Made by a program: the position numbers and the translations under genes | NCBI RefSeq assembly: GCF_031928785.1 | Contig: NZ_JARQAL010000002.1 | Source of the DNA: Enterococcus_C asini_A | GTDB lineage: Bacteria; Bacillota; Bacilli; Lactobacillales; Enterococcaceae | Direction: 5' to 3' (one strand) | DNA length: 64,000 nucleotides | In this document: in pieces, positions 41,951 to 50,848 of the stretch | Layout of the letters: every line of letters starts with the position of its first letter | How positions within the stretch are numbered: position 1 is the first letter of the stretch | The notes under the pieces: generated by a model | Database searches by the model: none | Told to the model about the DNA's origin: nothing | The model's input: only the letters and a program-made list of their open reading frames with translations

Positions 41951-43348
41951 TTATTTTTTGTCTTCGTCAAACCCAATGATAAATAGCGCTACAAAGGCCA
42001 CGACAAAAGCAATCACAGAACCAATAATCGCATGCATGAAGTTATTGGCATCTTTGCCGATAAAACCAGCGAGACCGAAAATATTGGAACCAATTAAATT
42101 ATACATTTTCACATCCATAAAGCCCATGTAAAGAGCACCACAGAAACCGCCAATTGCTTGGGCGATGAAAGGACGGACGTAAGGTAATGCTACCCCATAA
42201 ATTGTAGGTTCAGTAATCCCAGCAATTTCTAATAGGAAGAAACTGGAGAAACCGATGCTGCGATTTTCTGGTTTTTTAGCTTTAATGGCAAAAGCTAAGG
42301 CAACACCCGCTAAGGCCATGGAAGCAGAAGTACCTGCGACAAAGACAATTTTGTCATAGCCCACAGAACCTAATGTCGCAAAGACAGCTAGGTTTAATGG
42401 GTGATGCATCCCGGTCATGATCAACAAGGCATAAACAGCACCTAGTAAAGCAATACCCCAAGCACCTAAGACGGAATGTAACCAGAAGAAGAACGTACTA
42501 ATAAAGGAACCTAAAATGACTCCTAAAGGTGCTAACACAACAAGGGACAATGGCAACATAATCAAGACGGTTAAGAAAGGAACCAACATAATTTTTAACA
42601 TTTCAGGAATCACTTTGTTCCAAAAACGTTCAACATAGGACATAATCCACACGACTAAAATTACCGGAATTACTGAGCTGGAATAAGTCATGGGAGTAAT
42701 GGGTAACCCAAGAAAATCAAGGGAAGTGCCACTACTTACCGCTTCAATAAAGCTTGGGTGAATCAAAATCGCCCCTAAAAGCATCCCGATTAAAGGACTC
42801 GCTTTAAATTGTTTGGCACTGGTATAACCTAGAAAGACTGGCAAGAAATAAAATCCTGCATCGCCGGCAAAGGACAAGACCGTGTATAAACCACTTTTAT
42901 CACTAAGAACCCCTAGCATTCCTGGCCCGAAGATGATGATAATCATCTTCAATAGCCCGGCACAGATAAAGATTGGCAGAACTGGTGTGATACTACCGGT
43001 TAAATTGTTTAAAATACTTTGACCAATGGATTTAGGCGTTAGCTTTTCTTTTGGTTTGTCTTCAGGAACATCTACTGCAGCTTGTTCAGAAATACCAGCG
43101 ATTTTGCAAAGTTCAGTATAGACTTTTCCGACATTTGGCCCGATGATTACTTGGTATTGCCCCCCAGAAAGCTGCGCGCCTAAAACACCATCGATTTTTT
43201 TGATCTCATCGGTATTTGGTAAGCTGCTATCTTTTAAATGAAAACGCAAGCGAGTCATACAGTGGAAGACACTGGCAACATTTTCTTTTCCTCCGACGGC
43301 ATGTAAGACCTCATCGGCGGTTTCGTGAAATTTTTGTTCATCTGTCAT
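41951..43348 (-). CDS. PTS EIIBC permease, glucose superfamily (beta-glucoside/trehalose type)
   Basis: A 465-residue permease. EIIB is N-terminal (about 1-90) with the phosphorylated Cys in SVFHCMTRLRF (about residue 30); EIIC follows (about 115-460) with SSSVIPVILVVWIMSYVE, PLSLVVLAPLGV and the EIIC signature EIAGITEPTIYGV. There is no EIIA domain; a separate EIIA is encoded at 47803. The pattern is that of BglP/BglF-like permeases cut before EIIA. Expression is controlled by a RAT/terminator switch in the 187 bases between it and licT. It should import and phosphorylate a disaccharide or glucoside. Confidence 0.9.
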   Translation of the reverse strand: MTDEQKFHETADEVLHAVGGKENVASVFHCMTRLRFHLKDSSLPNTDEIKKIDGVLGAQLSGGQYQVIIGPNVGKVYTELCKIAGISEQAAVDVPEDKPKEKLTPKSIGQSILNNLTGSITPVLPIFICAGLLKMIIIIFGPGMLGVLSDKSGLYTVLSFAGDAGFYFLPVFLGYTSAKQFKASPLIGMLLGAILIHPSFIEAVSSGTSLDFLGLPITPMTYSSSVIPVILVVWIMSYVERFWNKVIPEMLKIMLVPFLTVLIMLPLSLVVLAPLGVILGSFISTFFFWLHSVLGAWGIALLGAVYALLIMTGMHHPLNLAVFATLGSVGYDKIVFVAGTSASMALAGVALAFAIKAKKPENRSIGFSSFFLLEIAGITEPTIYGVALPYVRPFIAQAIGGFCGALYMGFMDVKMYNLIGSNIFGLAGFIGKDANNFMHAIIGSVIAFVVAFVALFIIGFDEDKK

Positions 43349-43463
43349 TTCATATTCTCCTACTTTCTTTTAATTAAATTTTCTAAAAGGAATAAAATAA
43401 CTCACTTAGGAAAGCGTGAGGCAAAAGAGGGCTTTCATTTCCCAACAAACTAATCCTAAGCAA

Positions 43464-43528
43464 TAAAAAAACCCAGACCTGTGCCTTTGCACTGTTCTGG
43501 GTAATGCCTCAAAATTGAGTAACAATCC
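43464..43528 (-). promoter_or_regulatory. RAT antiterminator and overlapping terminator before the EIIBC gene
   Basis: On the minus strand a ribonucleic antiterminator (43500-43528) reads GGATTGTTACTC-aat-TTTGAGGCATTACC, matching the LicT/SacY target. Its last bases overlap the 5' arm of a terminator, ACCCAGA.CAGTGC with GCACAGGTCTGGGT and a T-run (43464-43502). The two folds exclude each other. LicT bound to the RAT would let transcription from licT continue into the EIIBC gene. Confidence 0.9.
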
Positions 43529-43535
43529 ATTTGAT

Positions 43536-44360
43536 TTAATTGTCCGCGCAGACGCGGTTGATATGCATGATTAAATACAATTTTTCTTCGTCACTGTATT
43601 TCCAATGGTATTCTTTTTCAAAATAAGCGTCGATTTTGTCCACACATTGGGCGACTTTTGGATATTGTAAGCGCACTGTCGCGTAGAGTTCACTGTTATC
43701 GCTAAAAATCTGTTGATCCCGAACTTGTCGCTGAATCAAGTGACGCAAATGAGTGATAAAACGAGAATAATTAAAGCTATCTTTTTTAAAGGTAATCTCA
43801 AGCTCCTTTTCAATAATCCCGATTACATCTTGAATGATTTTGGTCATCATCAATGTCAAGTGCATATCACTGGTGCGATCTTCGGCATTGATAATATGCA
43901 AGGCGATGCTGGTTGCCTCCGAAGCTGGTAAAGAAATACCGGTTTTTTTCTTCATCAAGGTCAGGGCACGTTTGCCGATTGCATACTCTTTGGCGTACAT
44001 GCTTTCCACATCAAAGGATAGGGGGGCGTAGATTTCCATATTGTTTTTGATTCGTTCGTTGGCAAATTTCAAATGATCCGCTAACGTGATGGGTAAATTC
44101 GGATTTAACTCACTGTTCAAAGTTACCCTAGCTAAATCAACGATATCAGTGGCAACCGCCAAAATGTCCTCGGGAATCTCATTGAACATCTCCACATTGT
44201 GCTCGGAAATATCGTAATAGGTTCTTTGGACTTGGCTCATGTCGGTTAACGTATAAGGCATTTTAGGAAACCCAATCCCTTTGCCGCAAACCACCATTTC
44301 CCGGCCATTGTTGTCAACACCTAATGCGACGTTGTTATTAATTTTACGAATAATTTCCAC
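43536..44360 (-). CDS. licT: LicT/BglG-family transcription antiterminator
   Basis: A 274-residue RNA-binding antiterminator. The CAT domain covers residues about 1-55 (IRKINNNVALGVDNNGREMVV, in part, and GKGIGFPKM), followed by PRD1 (about 70-170, with His in ITLADHLKF) and PRD2 (about 175-274, His in FITHLRHLIQR and MHINRV). Phosphorylation of PRDs by HPr or EIIB sets activity. Start is GTG 44360 with GAGG upstream. RAT elements lie on both sides of the gene, so it probably controls its own transcript as well as the EIIBC-chbG genes downstream. Confidence 0.93.
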   Translation of the reverse strand: MEIIRKINNNVALGVDNNGREMVVCGKGIGFPKMPYTLTDMSQVQRTYYDISEHNVEMFNEIPEDILAVATDIVDLARVTLNSELNPNLPITLADHLKFANERIKNNMEIYAPLSFDVESMYAKEYAIGKRALTLMKKKTGISLPASEATSIALHIINAEDRTSDMHLTLMMTKIIQDVIGIIEKELEITFKKDSFNYSRFITHLRHLIQRQVRDQQIFSDNSELYATVRLQYPKVAQCVDKIDAYFEKEYHWKYSDEEKLYLIMHINRVCADN

Positions 44361-44425
44361 GGTTTCACCTCACAAAACGAATTGCATACACAAAAATAGC
44401 GCTGTTTCTCCCTTGATGCCATGCA

Positions 44426-44452
44426 AGTAATGCCTCAAATGAGTAACAACCC
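44426..44452 (-). promoter_or_regulatory. RAT-like element (proximal) in the licT leader
   Basis: Minus strand GGGTTGTTACTCATTTGAGGCATTACT, matching the RAT consensus with a short TTACTCA/TGAGGCA stem. No strong terminator with a T-run follows it, unlike the element before the EIIBC gene. Confidence 0.75.
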
Positions 44453-44470
44453 TTATTTATCAATCATAAA

Positions 44471-44498
44471 AGTAATGCCTCGCAAGCGAGTAACAACC
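44471..44498 (-). promoter_or_regulatory. RAT-like element (distal) in the licT leader
   Basis: Minus strand GGTTGTTACTCGC-TT-GCGAGGCATTACT, a second RAT 18 bases upstream of the first. Tandem RATs without an obvious terminator are unusual. Confidence 0.78.
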
Positions 44499-44508
44499 TT
44501 TCGACGGT

Positions 44509-44514
44509 ATTATA
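44509..44514 (-). promoter_or_regulatory. -10 element of the licT promoter
   Basis: A perfect TATAAT on the minus strand lies about 10 bases upstream of the distal RAT, so the transcript would begin almost at the RAT. The -35 (TAGTCT at 17 bases) is poor. Confidence 0.5.
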
Positions 44515-44592
44515 CTACATAAATTCTAAAAAGACTATCCTAAAGTATGGGAATAAAAAGTAGGGGAGTGACAAGCGTAATTTTTAAGGATG

Positions 44593-44641
44593 AAAAGACA
44601 AGCAACTTCCCTGTTTTTTAATGGGCGTTGCTTGTCTTTTG
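44593..44641. terminator. inverted repeat/terminator downstream of the GH65 gene
   Basis: AAAAGACAAGCAAC pairs with GTTGCTTGTCTTTT with a second inner stem (CCCT/TGGG). It lies after the GH65 stop on the minus strand and before the licT promoter, so it insulates the two. The T-run is short. Confidence 0.7.
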
Positions 44642-44710
44642 TGAGCTCATGTTGGTATTGTTCGGTTCAAAGTAAGGTGAGAAGATGATTGTCGTGACCT
44701 TACGAAACGT

Positions 44711-47374
44711 TTAATAAGGACAGCAAATTGTTTTTCCCGCTGATAAGGCTACCAATTGCTGGCCAATTTGAACTTCAGTATCTTCCGATGCGGTCAAGAG
44801 GATTTCTTTATGATTTACGGTAATTTCAAAATCGATTTGACGCAATGTCATGGAGTAGCGGATTGCTTGCCATTGTGCAGGCAGTTTTGGTGTAAAGTGT
44901 AACTTACTGCCGCGAATGTCCATACCAGCAAAAGTCGTTAAGGGAATATACAATGTGGCCGCCATTACACCAGCATGGATTCCTTCTGCAGTGGTTCCTC
45001 CTTGAATGTCTTGATAATCAGAGGAAAGAGCTTCTTGGTAAAGTTGCCAAGCCAACTCGTTTTCATCCACCATGGCAGCCAATTGGGCATGAACAACCCG
45101 AGAAAGGGTAGAACCATGGGAAGTCCGGGCTAAGTAATAGTGAAGATTTTCGGCTACATAGTTTTCTGGTAACTCGTCTTGATAGCCTAAATCAGCTAAA
45201 ATCTGATTCACTTGGCTTGTGGAAAAATTATAGTAAATCATTAAGCTATCGGCTTGTTTTGCGACTTTATAGCTGTCGGCTGATTTGCCTTCTGCATTTA
45301 AAATCCGGTCCAAACGGTAAATATTGCCGTATTTATTCCGATAGGCTTCCCAGTCTAAATCCTGTAAGTCGAAGTAGCCATCAAATTGAGCAATAATCCC
45401 TTCGTCATTAATTTCTAAGGCCAATTGTTGTCGAATTGCCGCCATAGCAGTTAATTCGGCTGGGGTAATTCCCGTTTTTTCTAAAATATCCCTAAAGAGA
45501 GTTTCCCCTAATTCTTGTTGCAAACTAGCTATTTCTTCAAAGAGCCAGACGACCATCATGTTGGTATAGGCATTGTCTTTTAAACCGCCTTTTTCAGCAT
45601 TAGGATAGGCTTCATGAAATTCATCCGGCCCCATCACCCCTGCAATAGAATAACGCTGTTGCTCTTCATCCCAAGCGGCCAAACTTTGCCAGAAGTGGGC
45701 GATTTCCATCATCATTTCCAAACCGTATTGGGCCATAAAATCACGGTCTTGGGTGTTGTGCCAGTATTGCCAAACATTATAAGCAATGGCCAAAGAAACA
45801 TGGCGTTGCAAGCGACTGTGATCTTCTTTCCATTCGCCGCTGATGGGATTTAAGTGGAGTTCTTGAGATTGTTCAGTGCCATCTAACCCGGACTGCCAAG
45901 GGAACATTGCCCCTTTCAAGCCTATTTTTTGGGCATCCGCTTTGGCTGCTCCTAGGCGATGATAGCGGTACAAGAGAATTTGACGGGCAGTTTGTGGAAA
46001 ATGCAAAATGTAAAATGGCAAGATAAACAATTCGTCCCAGAAAATATGACCACGATAGGCTTCTCCATGTAGCCCCCGAGCAGTAACGGAAGCATCGAGA
46101 TTGTGGTTGCCATTAGGTGAAGCAGCCACCAGCATGTGGTAAGTGTGAAGGTTTAAAAGTTTTTGGCTCATTAAATCTCCGGTTACGGAAATCCCGGCTT
46201 TTTTCCATAATGTGCGCCAAACAGCGGTGGAGTCTGCTAATAAGCTGGCAAAATCAGGGAAAGCCAGAGCCGGAGTGGTTTTTAGGGCTTTTTCGATGGC
46301 CGCTTGTTCGTTTTGACGAAACTGTTGGACGGAAACGATTTTTTCCAATTCATAGCAACTGCCTTCAGAAACCGTTACGGTAAAGGATTGGCAAATTTTC
46401 GTTTCGCTATTTTCACAAGTGAGCGTTGCTTGAGCTGAATTTGGAAGAAACAGCTGTGCCTCTTGGATGACGGTGATCTTAGAATTTTTCGTACGTGCAA
46501 CTAAGCGGGTGGCAGTGTCTTTTGCCACCGTTTGGAGAATATCTAAATGATTTTTTTCCAAACTGCGGTAACGAGCTACGTTGTAGTTGTAGACTTCACC
46601 GTCTGCTTCCGTTACCACTTTAATCTCACCACTAAAATTAAGGGGAGTAAAACGATAACGAATGCCATAAAATTCTCGGCGGGCCATGCTGACCATCTTT
46701 TCACTTTCAATCAATATTTTTTTGCCGCTTTTTAGTTCAATTACACTACTGGAAGTAAGCAATCCATTGCGCAAGTTTAAAGAGCGCTTTAGAAATCGCA
46801 CTTGATTGTTGGCAATATCAATGCGTTCGCCATCAAGGATCAAATAAATTTTTTGCAGATTAGGGGCATTGACAAAGTCTTCATTGGCGATGGTTCGATC
46901 TTGAATTTTGGAATAGCCAGTATCGTATAGGCTAGCCAAATAAGTAGCGGGATAATTGGCATCGGAAATTTCTATTTCGGGGGTCGTTCCTCGCAATCCT
47001 AAAAAGCCATTGCCCACTGTTAATAGTGATTCCACAGAGTATTCGTCTTTGCCGGGACGATAGCCGTAATAATCTAAGTGCCAAGGCAATTCTGCTGCTG
47101 CGTCTTCGAAGTCTGCTAGTGTTTTTACCGTAACGAAGGGTTGATTTAGATTTTCAGTTAACCACTGGGACAATTCATAAGTGCCCTGAGGTCCTTCTAA
47201 TAGACAAGGCGCAGTGGCAATGACCACACCGCCAGTAATTGCTTGTTGGGTTAGCCATTGTTTTAAGTCTCTGGCATTTTCTGAAGGCAGTCCGCTAAAT
47301 AGTTGACTTGTTCCGTTCTTTAGCGCTACTTGCCAAGTTTCGTTTTTGATGCTGATTTTCGCTAGGTTCATCAT
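44711..47374 (-). CDS. glycoside hydrolase/phosphorylase family 65 protein
   Basis: An 887-residue GH65 protein, about 100 longer than typical maltose/trehalose phosphorylases because of an unassigned N-terminal segment (about 1-95). The family core begins at YYGYRPGKDEYSVES and VGNGFLGLRGT. The probable general-acid Glu is in FPWQSGLDGTEQSQ, aligning with FPWR..NGEE of phosphorylases; a phosphate-site-like HGSTLSRVVH motif lies near 745. It could be a phosphorylase or hydrolase of an alpha-linked disaccharide or its 6-phosphate (trehalose, kojibiose, nigerose). A TreR-like operator at its transcription start favours trehalose. The start is uncertain: ATG 47374 or 47371, with no Shine-Dalgarno close by (AAAGGAG is about 33 bases away). 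No beta-phosphoglucomutase gene is adjacent. Confidence 0.85.
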   Translation of the reverse strand: MMNLAKISIKNETWQVALKNGTSQLFSGLPSENARDLKQWLTQQAITGGVVIATAPCLLEGPQGTYELSQWLTENLNQPFVTVKTLADFEDAAAELPWHLDYYGYRPGKDEYSVESLLTVGNGFLGLRGTTPEIEISDANYPATYLASLYDTGYSKIQDRTIANEDFVNAPNLQKIYLILDGERIDIANNQVRFLKRSLNLRNGLLTSSSVIELKSGKKILIESEKMVSMARREFYGIRYRFTPLNFSGEIKVVTEADGEVYNYNVARYRSLEKNHLDILQTVAKDTATRLVARTKNSKITVIQEAQLFLPNSAQATLTCENSETKICQSFTVTVSEGSCYELEKIVSVQQFRQNEQAAIEKALKTTPALAFPDFASLLADSTAVWRTLWKKAGISVTGDLMSQKLLNLHTYHMLVAASPNGNHNLDASVTARGLHGEAYRGHIFWDELFILPFYILHFPQTARQILLYRYHRLGAAKADAQKIGLKGAMFPWQSGLDGTEQSQELHLNPISGEWKEDHSRLQRHVSLAIAYNVWQYWHNTQDRDFMAQYGLEMMMEIAHFWQSLAAWDEEQQRYSIAGVMGPDEFHEAYPNAEKGGLKDNAYTNMMVVWLFEEIASLQQELGETLFRDILEKTGITPAELTAMAAIRQQLALEINDEGIIAQFDGYFDLQDLDWEAYRNKYGNIYRLDRILNAEGKSADSYKVAKQADSLMIYYNFSTSQVNQILADLGYQDELPENYVAENLHYYLARTSHGSTLSRVVHAQLAAMVDENELAWQLYQEALSSDYQDIQGGTTAEGIHAGVMAATLYIPLTTFAGMDIRGSKLHFTPKLPAQWQAIRYSMTLRQIDFEITVNHKEILLTASEDTEVQIGQQLVALSAGKTICCPY

Positions 47375-47434
47375 TGATGCGGAAACAAAAGCACTGTTTC
47401 CTAAGCTCCTTTCGGTAAAACAGTATTATGTTAC

Positions 47435-47483
47435 TTGTCTATACAAGCGTGTTGATTATAACCGAGATATTTTGAGATTTCAA
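47435..47483 (-). promoter_or_regulatory. GH65 promoter with TreR/GntR-like operator at the start point
   Basis: On the minus strand: -35 TTGAAA (47478-47483), 17 bases, -10 TATAAT (47455-47460), start near 47448. Right there lies TTGTATAGACAA flanked by C and G (47434-47447), close to the TTGTATATACAA-type operators of TreR-like GntR repressors. No such repressor gene lies in this window. Confidence 0.7.
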
Positions 47484-47585
47484 ACTGTTTTTGAAAAAAT
47501 AAGCCATCAAAAAACAATCAAAAATTTTTTGACTTGCTTTTTTGATAGCCTTGTGATTTAGTTATAGTGTTTCTTTGATGATCCT

Positions 47586-47614
47586 TTGACAGGGAGCAAA
47601 ATAAAGCGTTAAAT
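47586..47614 (+). promoter_or_regulatory. probable promoter of the EIIA gene at 47803
   Basis: A perfect -35 TTGACA (47586-47591), 17 bases, and a -10 TTAAAT (47609-47614, 4 of 6). The leader would be about 180 bases. The rest of the 428-base divergent intergenic region is AT-rich; a short unsupported reading frame there is ignored. Confidence 0.45.
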
Positions 47615-47802
47615 CCTTGTTTTAAAATTATGTTTTCGTTATTTAAATTCTTGTTAATGTGATTTTATAACCGTGATTTAGAAAACTTTTGCTACAGTTG
47701 AAGGGGTTATGGAAGAAGTAATAATCAGGCAAGTCAAAGGTCTAACGAATTTAATAAATTGTTTTGTAGCAGTTCGTTAGGCAAAATAAGGAGCGGATTA
47801 CC

Positions 47803-48270
47803 ATGTTTGGCATATTTAAAAAGAAAAAAACAGATATTTTTTCTCCTGTCGCAGGGGAAGTCATTGGGATTGATCAAGTGTCAGACCCAGTATTCAGTCA
47901 AAAGATGATGGGAGAAGGCTTTGCGGTGAAGCCAAGTAATGGAGAAATTACGGCGCCAGTCAGTGGAGTTGTGAAGTCAATTTTTCCTACTAAACACGCA
48001 CTGATTATCGAAACTGATAATAAAGTAGGCCTTTTACTTCATATTGGCATTGATACGGTGGCACTTGAAGGAGCAGGCTTTCAAGCCTTGGTGGAAGCTG
48101 GCCAAAAAGTCAGCGCCAAAGAACCTATTTTACAAGTTGATTTAGATCTATTAAAAGAAAAGGGAAAAGACGATGTGGTAATGGTAGTTTTCCCAGAAGA
48201 AAAAGATATTCAACTAAACGTAAATCTGGGCAATGCAGATAGACAGACTGTGGCTGCGGTGATAGAATAG
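47803..48270 (+). CDS. PTS EIIA domain protein, glucose family (paralogue of 29766)
   Basis: A 155-residue stand-alone EIIA. Active-site histidines are His65 (FPTKHAL) and His80 (LLLHIGIDTV). It is a close paralogue of the EIIA at 29766, sharing DPVFxQKMMGEGFAVKP and SGVVKSIFPTKHAL. A strong AAGGAG precedes the start. It probably phosphorylates the EIIA-less EIIBC encoded at 41951-43348, being divergent from GH65 in the same locus; it could also serve other EIIA-less permeases. A terminator follows. Confidence 0.93.
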   Translation: MFGIFKKKKTDIFSPVAGEVIGIDQVSDPVFSQKMMGEGFAVKPSNGEITAPVSGVVKSIFPTKHALIIETDNKVGLLLHIGIDTVALEGAGFQALVEAGQKVSAKEPILQVDLDLLKEKGKDDVVMVVFPEEKDIQLNVNLGNADRQTVAAVIE

Positions 48271-48304
48271 TTAAAGCTGTTTTTTAAAACTGTATAATTG
48301 TTAT

Positions 48305-48350
48305 TAAAAAGACGTTCTCCTCCTGTTGTATGGAGGGAACGTCTTTTTAT
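48305..48350. terminator. bidirectional terminator between the EIIA gene and phoR
   Basis: AAAAAGACGTTCTCCTCC pairs with GGAGGGAACGTCTTTTT between convergent genes. Confidence 0.92.
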
Positions 48351-48377
48351 AGATTAAGGTATTATGTTTGGCCCTTC

Positions 48378-50129
48378 TTACTTTAAAAAGTTCTGATGAT
48401 GTTTAGAAAAGACCACTGAAAAGGTGGAGCCCACTTGGGGATGGCTATCCAAAGACAACTGGCCCCCAAGTTTTTTAGTATAGTCTTTTACAATGGCAAG
48501 GCCAAGGCCGGTGCCACCTGAATTACGGGCGCGGGCTTTGTCCACGCGATAAAAGCGTTCAAAAATACGCTTTTGATCTTCATAATCAATGCCGATACCT
48601 TGATCAATGACTTGGATTTCTAGCTGTCCCTCTGGAAGAATAGTCGAGCGCAAAATCACTTGGCTGTTTTCTGGAGAATACTGCAAGGCATTTTCCACCA
48701 GATTTTTCACAATGGGATAGAAGAGTTCTCGGACGGTGGGCCAAGTTGTGGTACCCGTTGTCTCAATCTTCAATGTAATCTTTTTTTCTTGAAGCAAGTG
48801 TTGGAAACTTTGCTGCAACTGCTGATAAAGCAGGTCTAAGTCCACGTTTTGCCATTCATAATCCAGGTCATTTTCCGTTTTAGATAGTTGGATGATTTCT
48901 TGAATGAGGCGCTGGAGTCGTTGAGCATCTTTTTGCATAATACCAAGAAATTCTCTGGTGATTTCAGGATCTGCCATGGCGCCGTCTAGCAAGGTTTCGC
49001 TAAAGCCAATCAATGAAGTCACGGGAGTTTTTAGTTCGTGGGAAACGTTGCCTACGAAATCTTTTTGCATTTTTTCCAATTGACGCACCCGGCTCATGTC
49101 ATAGGAAATCCCTAAAAGTTGCTGCTGTTCCACAAAGAGGTGCAAATTCAAATCCAGCACCCGTTCATTGGGAATTTTCAAATGAAATTCTTCATGAAGC
49201 AGTGGCGTTTCCGGCGTTACTTTGTAAATCGCTTGAATCAAGCCAGGATCACCAATGACACTGGCAAGATTTTGCGGTAGTGGTAAGTCTTGGGTTAGCC
49301 CCAGTTGTTTTTTCATAGCGGGGTTGATCATCATGAGTTGATGGGTATCGTCCAATAAAAAGACCCCAATCATCAACTCGTCTAATAAGGTGTGGAACTG
49401 GGTTTCTGTTGCGGTATAGGCCTGATAAGTTTTGGTTAATTGTTCACTTAGTTGGTTAATGGTTTGGTAGAGTTCTTGCCACTGTGGTGAAGTTTGCAAA
49501 ATCAATTCCGTTTTGTCCGGTTGAGCGACCATTTTTTTGAGTACCGGCAAGATTTTTTCTATAGGCCGATTTCGTTGCCGGAGAAAATGGAGGACTACGA
49601 AAGTAATCAACAGACAAAGCACCGTGTAGACGAGAAAAATCGACCGACGCACTTGTCCTGCCGCCTTTAAAAAGTCGGTAGTGGGCTCAGCAATCCGCAA
49701 AACCCCTGTGAGCTGTTGGTCTTTTACAATGGGGACGGCTACGTATAAAAGCTCTTGATTTAAAGTGTCACTGTGGCGCAATGAAGCTCCTAGTTTGCCT
49801 CCTTGGAGCACGGTTTTCACTTCCGGACGATCGCTTCTCGTACCAGTTAAATTGTCTTCATGGGTATCCTCCACGATTTTTCCATTGGCGTCTAAAATGG
49901 TAATTCGTTCCTCAGAGTGAACCACATACTCATGACTGACGACAGCCAGCTGGTCTAGCGTGTCCTCGGTGGTTAAATTTAACAGTAAATCGGCTTTCTT
50001 TTCTAAGTATTCTTGTTGTTGACTGACCACTTGATTGTGGTAAAAGCCAGCGATTAATTGCCACGCTCCAATGAAGATCAGCAAAAGTAGTGCCAACCAA
50101 CCTAGATAAGTTCCTGTACGTTTTTTCAT
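48378..50129 (-). CDS. phoR: PhoR-type sensor histidine kinase
   Basis: A 583-residue membrane kinase. TM1 is about 9-31 and TM2 about 160-180; the outside domain between them is PAS/Cache-like. A PAS-type domain (about 240-345) precedes the HisKA box VGNVSHELKTPVTSLIGF (phospho-His near 365), then the N box NLVENALQYSP, G1 DQGIGI, F box IFERFYRVD and G2 GGTGLGLAIV. Layout and partner match PhoR, which senses phosphate limitation or cell-wall precursors through PhoP. Overlaps the regulator gene by 4 bases. The C-terminal GGTGLGLAIV ends the usual kinase core; the tail is short. Confidence 0.88.
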   Translation of the reverse strand: MKKRTGTYLGWLALLLLIFIGAWQLIAGFYHNQVVSQQQEYLEKKADLLLNLTTEDTLDQLAVVSHEYVVHSEERITILDANGKIVEDTHEDNLTGTRSDRPEVKTVLQGGKLGASLRHSDTLNQELLYVAVPIVKDQQLTGVLRIAEPTTDFLKAAGQVRRSIFLVYTVLCLLITFVVLHFLRQRNRPIEKILPVLKKMVAQPDKTELILQTSPQWQELYQTINQLSEQLTKTYQAYTATETQFHTLLDELMIGVFLLDDTHQLMMINPAMKKQLGLTQDLPLPQNLASVIGDPGLIQAIYKVTPETPLLHEEFHLKIPNERVLDLNLHLFVEQQQLLGISYDMSRVRQLEKMQKDFVGNVSHELKTPVTSLIGFSETLLDGAMADPEITREFLGIMQKDAQRLQRLIQEIIQLSKTENDLDYEWQNVDLDLLYQQLQQSFQHLLQEKKITLKIETTGTTTWPTVRELFYPIVKNLVENALQYSPENSQVILRSTILPEGQLEIQVIDQGIGIDYEDQKRIFERFYRVDKARARNSGGTGLGLAIVKDYTKKLGGQLSLDSHPQVGSTFSVVFSKHHQNFLK

Positions 50130-50848
50130 CCTTTTGGTTCCTGAAATTTATAGCCAAAGCCTCGCATGGTGACTAAGTATTGGGGATTTTTCGGATCGGT
50201 TTCGATTTTTTCTCGCAAATGGGAGACATGAACATCCACAATCCGGCTTTGGCCAGCAAAATCATAATGCCAAATCCGATCCAGTAAGGTTTCCCGATCG
50301 ATTACCCGGTCTTTACGCTTCATAAAGTAAACCAACAGCTCGAATTCTTTCGGGGTTAAAAAGATGGGTTTGCCTGAAACTGTCACTTGAAAATTAGTCG
50401 AATCAGCCACGATTTCTCCAATGGTCAATAAGGAATCGTCGGCTAAAGTTGTCGAGGTTTCTTTTGGAATCGATGGATTTCGTGGTTCCAAACGGCGGAA
50501 TATTGCCTTCATTCGAGCTAGGACTTCTCGGGGACTAAAGGGCTTAGTTAAATAGTCATCGGCACCAATTTCCAATCCTAAAATCCGATCAATGGTATCG
50601 TCTTTTGCAGTTAAAAGCAGAATCGGCGTTTCGATTTTTTCTTGTCGTAATTTTTTGGTGATTTCCATACCGTCCAGCCGGGGGAGCATAATGTCTAAAA
50701 TCAAAAAGTCGAAGTTGCCGCTTAAGGCTAACTCAAAGCCTGTGATCCCGTCAGTGGCACTGGTTACTTGGTAGCCTTCTTTTTCTAAATTAAAGGTTAA
50801 TAAAGTGACGATAGAGGGCTCGTCGTCCACGATCAATACTTTTTTCAT
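50126..50848 (-). CDS. phoP: PhoP-type response regulator (OmpR family)
   Basis: A 240-residue response regulator. The receiver domain has the acidic pair in LIVDDEPSI, phospho-acceptor Asp in FDFLILDIMLPRLDG (about residue 53), the Thr of LLLTAKDD and Lys in DDYLTKPFSPRE. The C-terminal winged helix contains LTPKEFELLVYFMKRKDRVI and the recognition helix region RIVDVHVSHLREKI. Likely regulates phosphate uptake or envelope genes. First gene of the phoP-phoR pair, with an ATGA-type overlap. Confidence 0.9.
   Translation of the reverse strand: MKKVLIVDDEPSIVTLLTFNLEKEGYQVTSATDGITGFELALSGNFDFLILDIMLPRLDGMEITKKLRQEKIETPILLLTAKDDTIDRILGLEIGADDYLTKPFSPREVLARMKAIFRRLEPRNPSIPKETSTTLADDSLLTIGEIVADSTNFQVTVSGKPIFLTPKEFELLVYFMKRKDRVIDRETLLDRIWHYDFAGQSRIVDVHVSHLREKIETDPKNPQYLVTMRGFGYKFQEPKG

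Noticed and set aside
47346..47561. Short plus-strand reading frame between GH65 and EIIA
   Set aside because: It has no ribosome site, overlaps the GH65 promoter and start, and has no protein-like composition.
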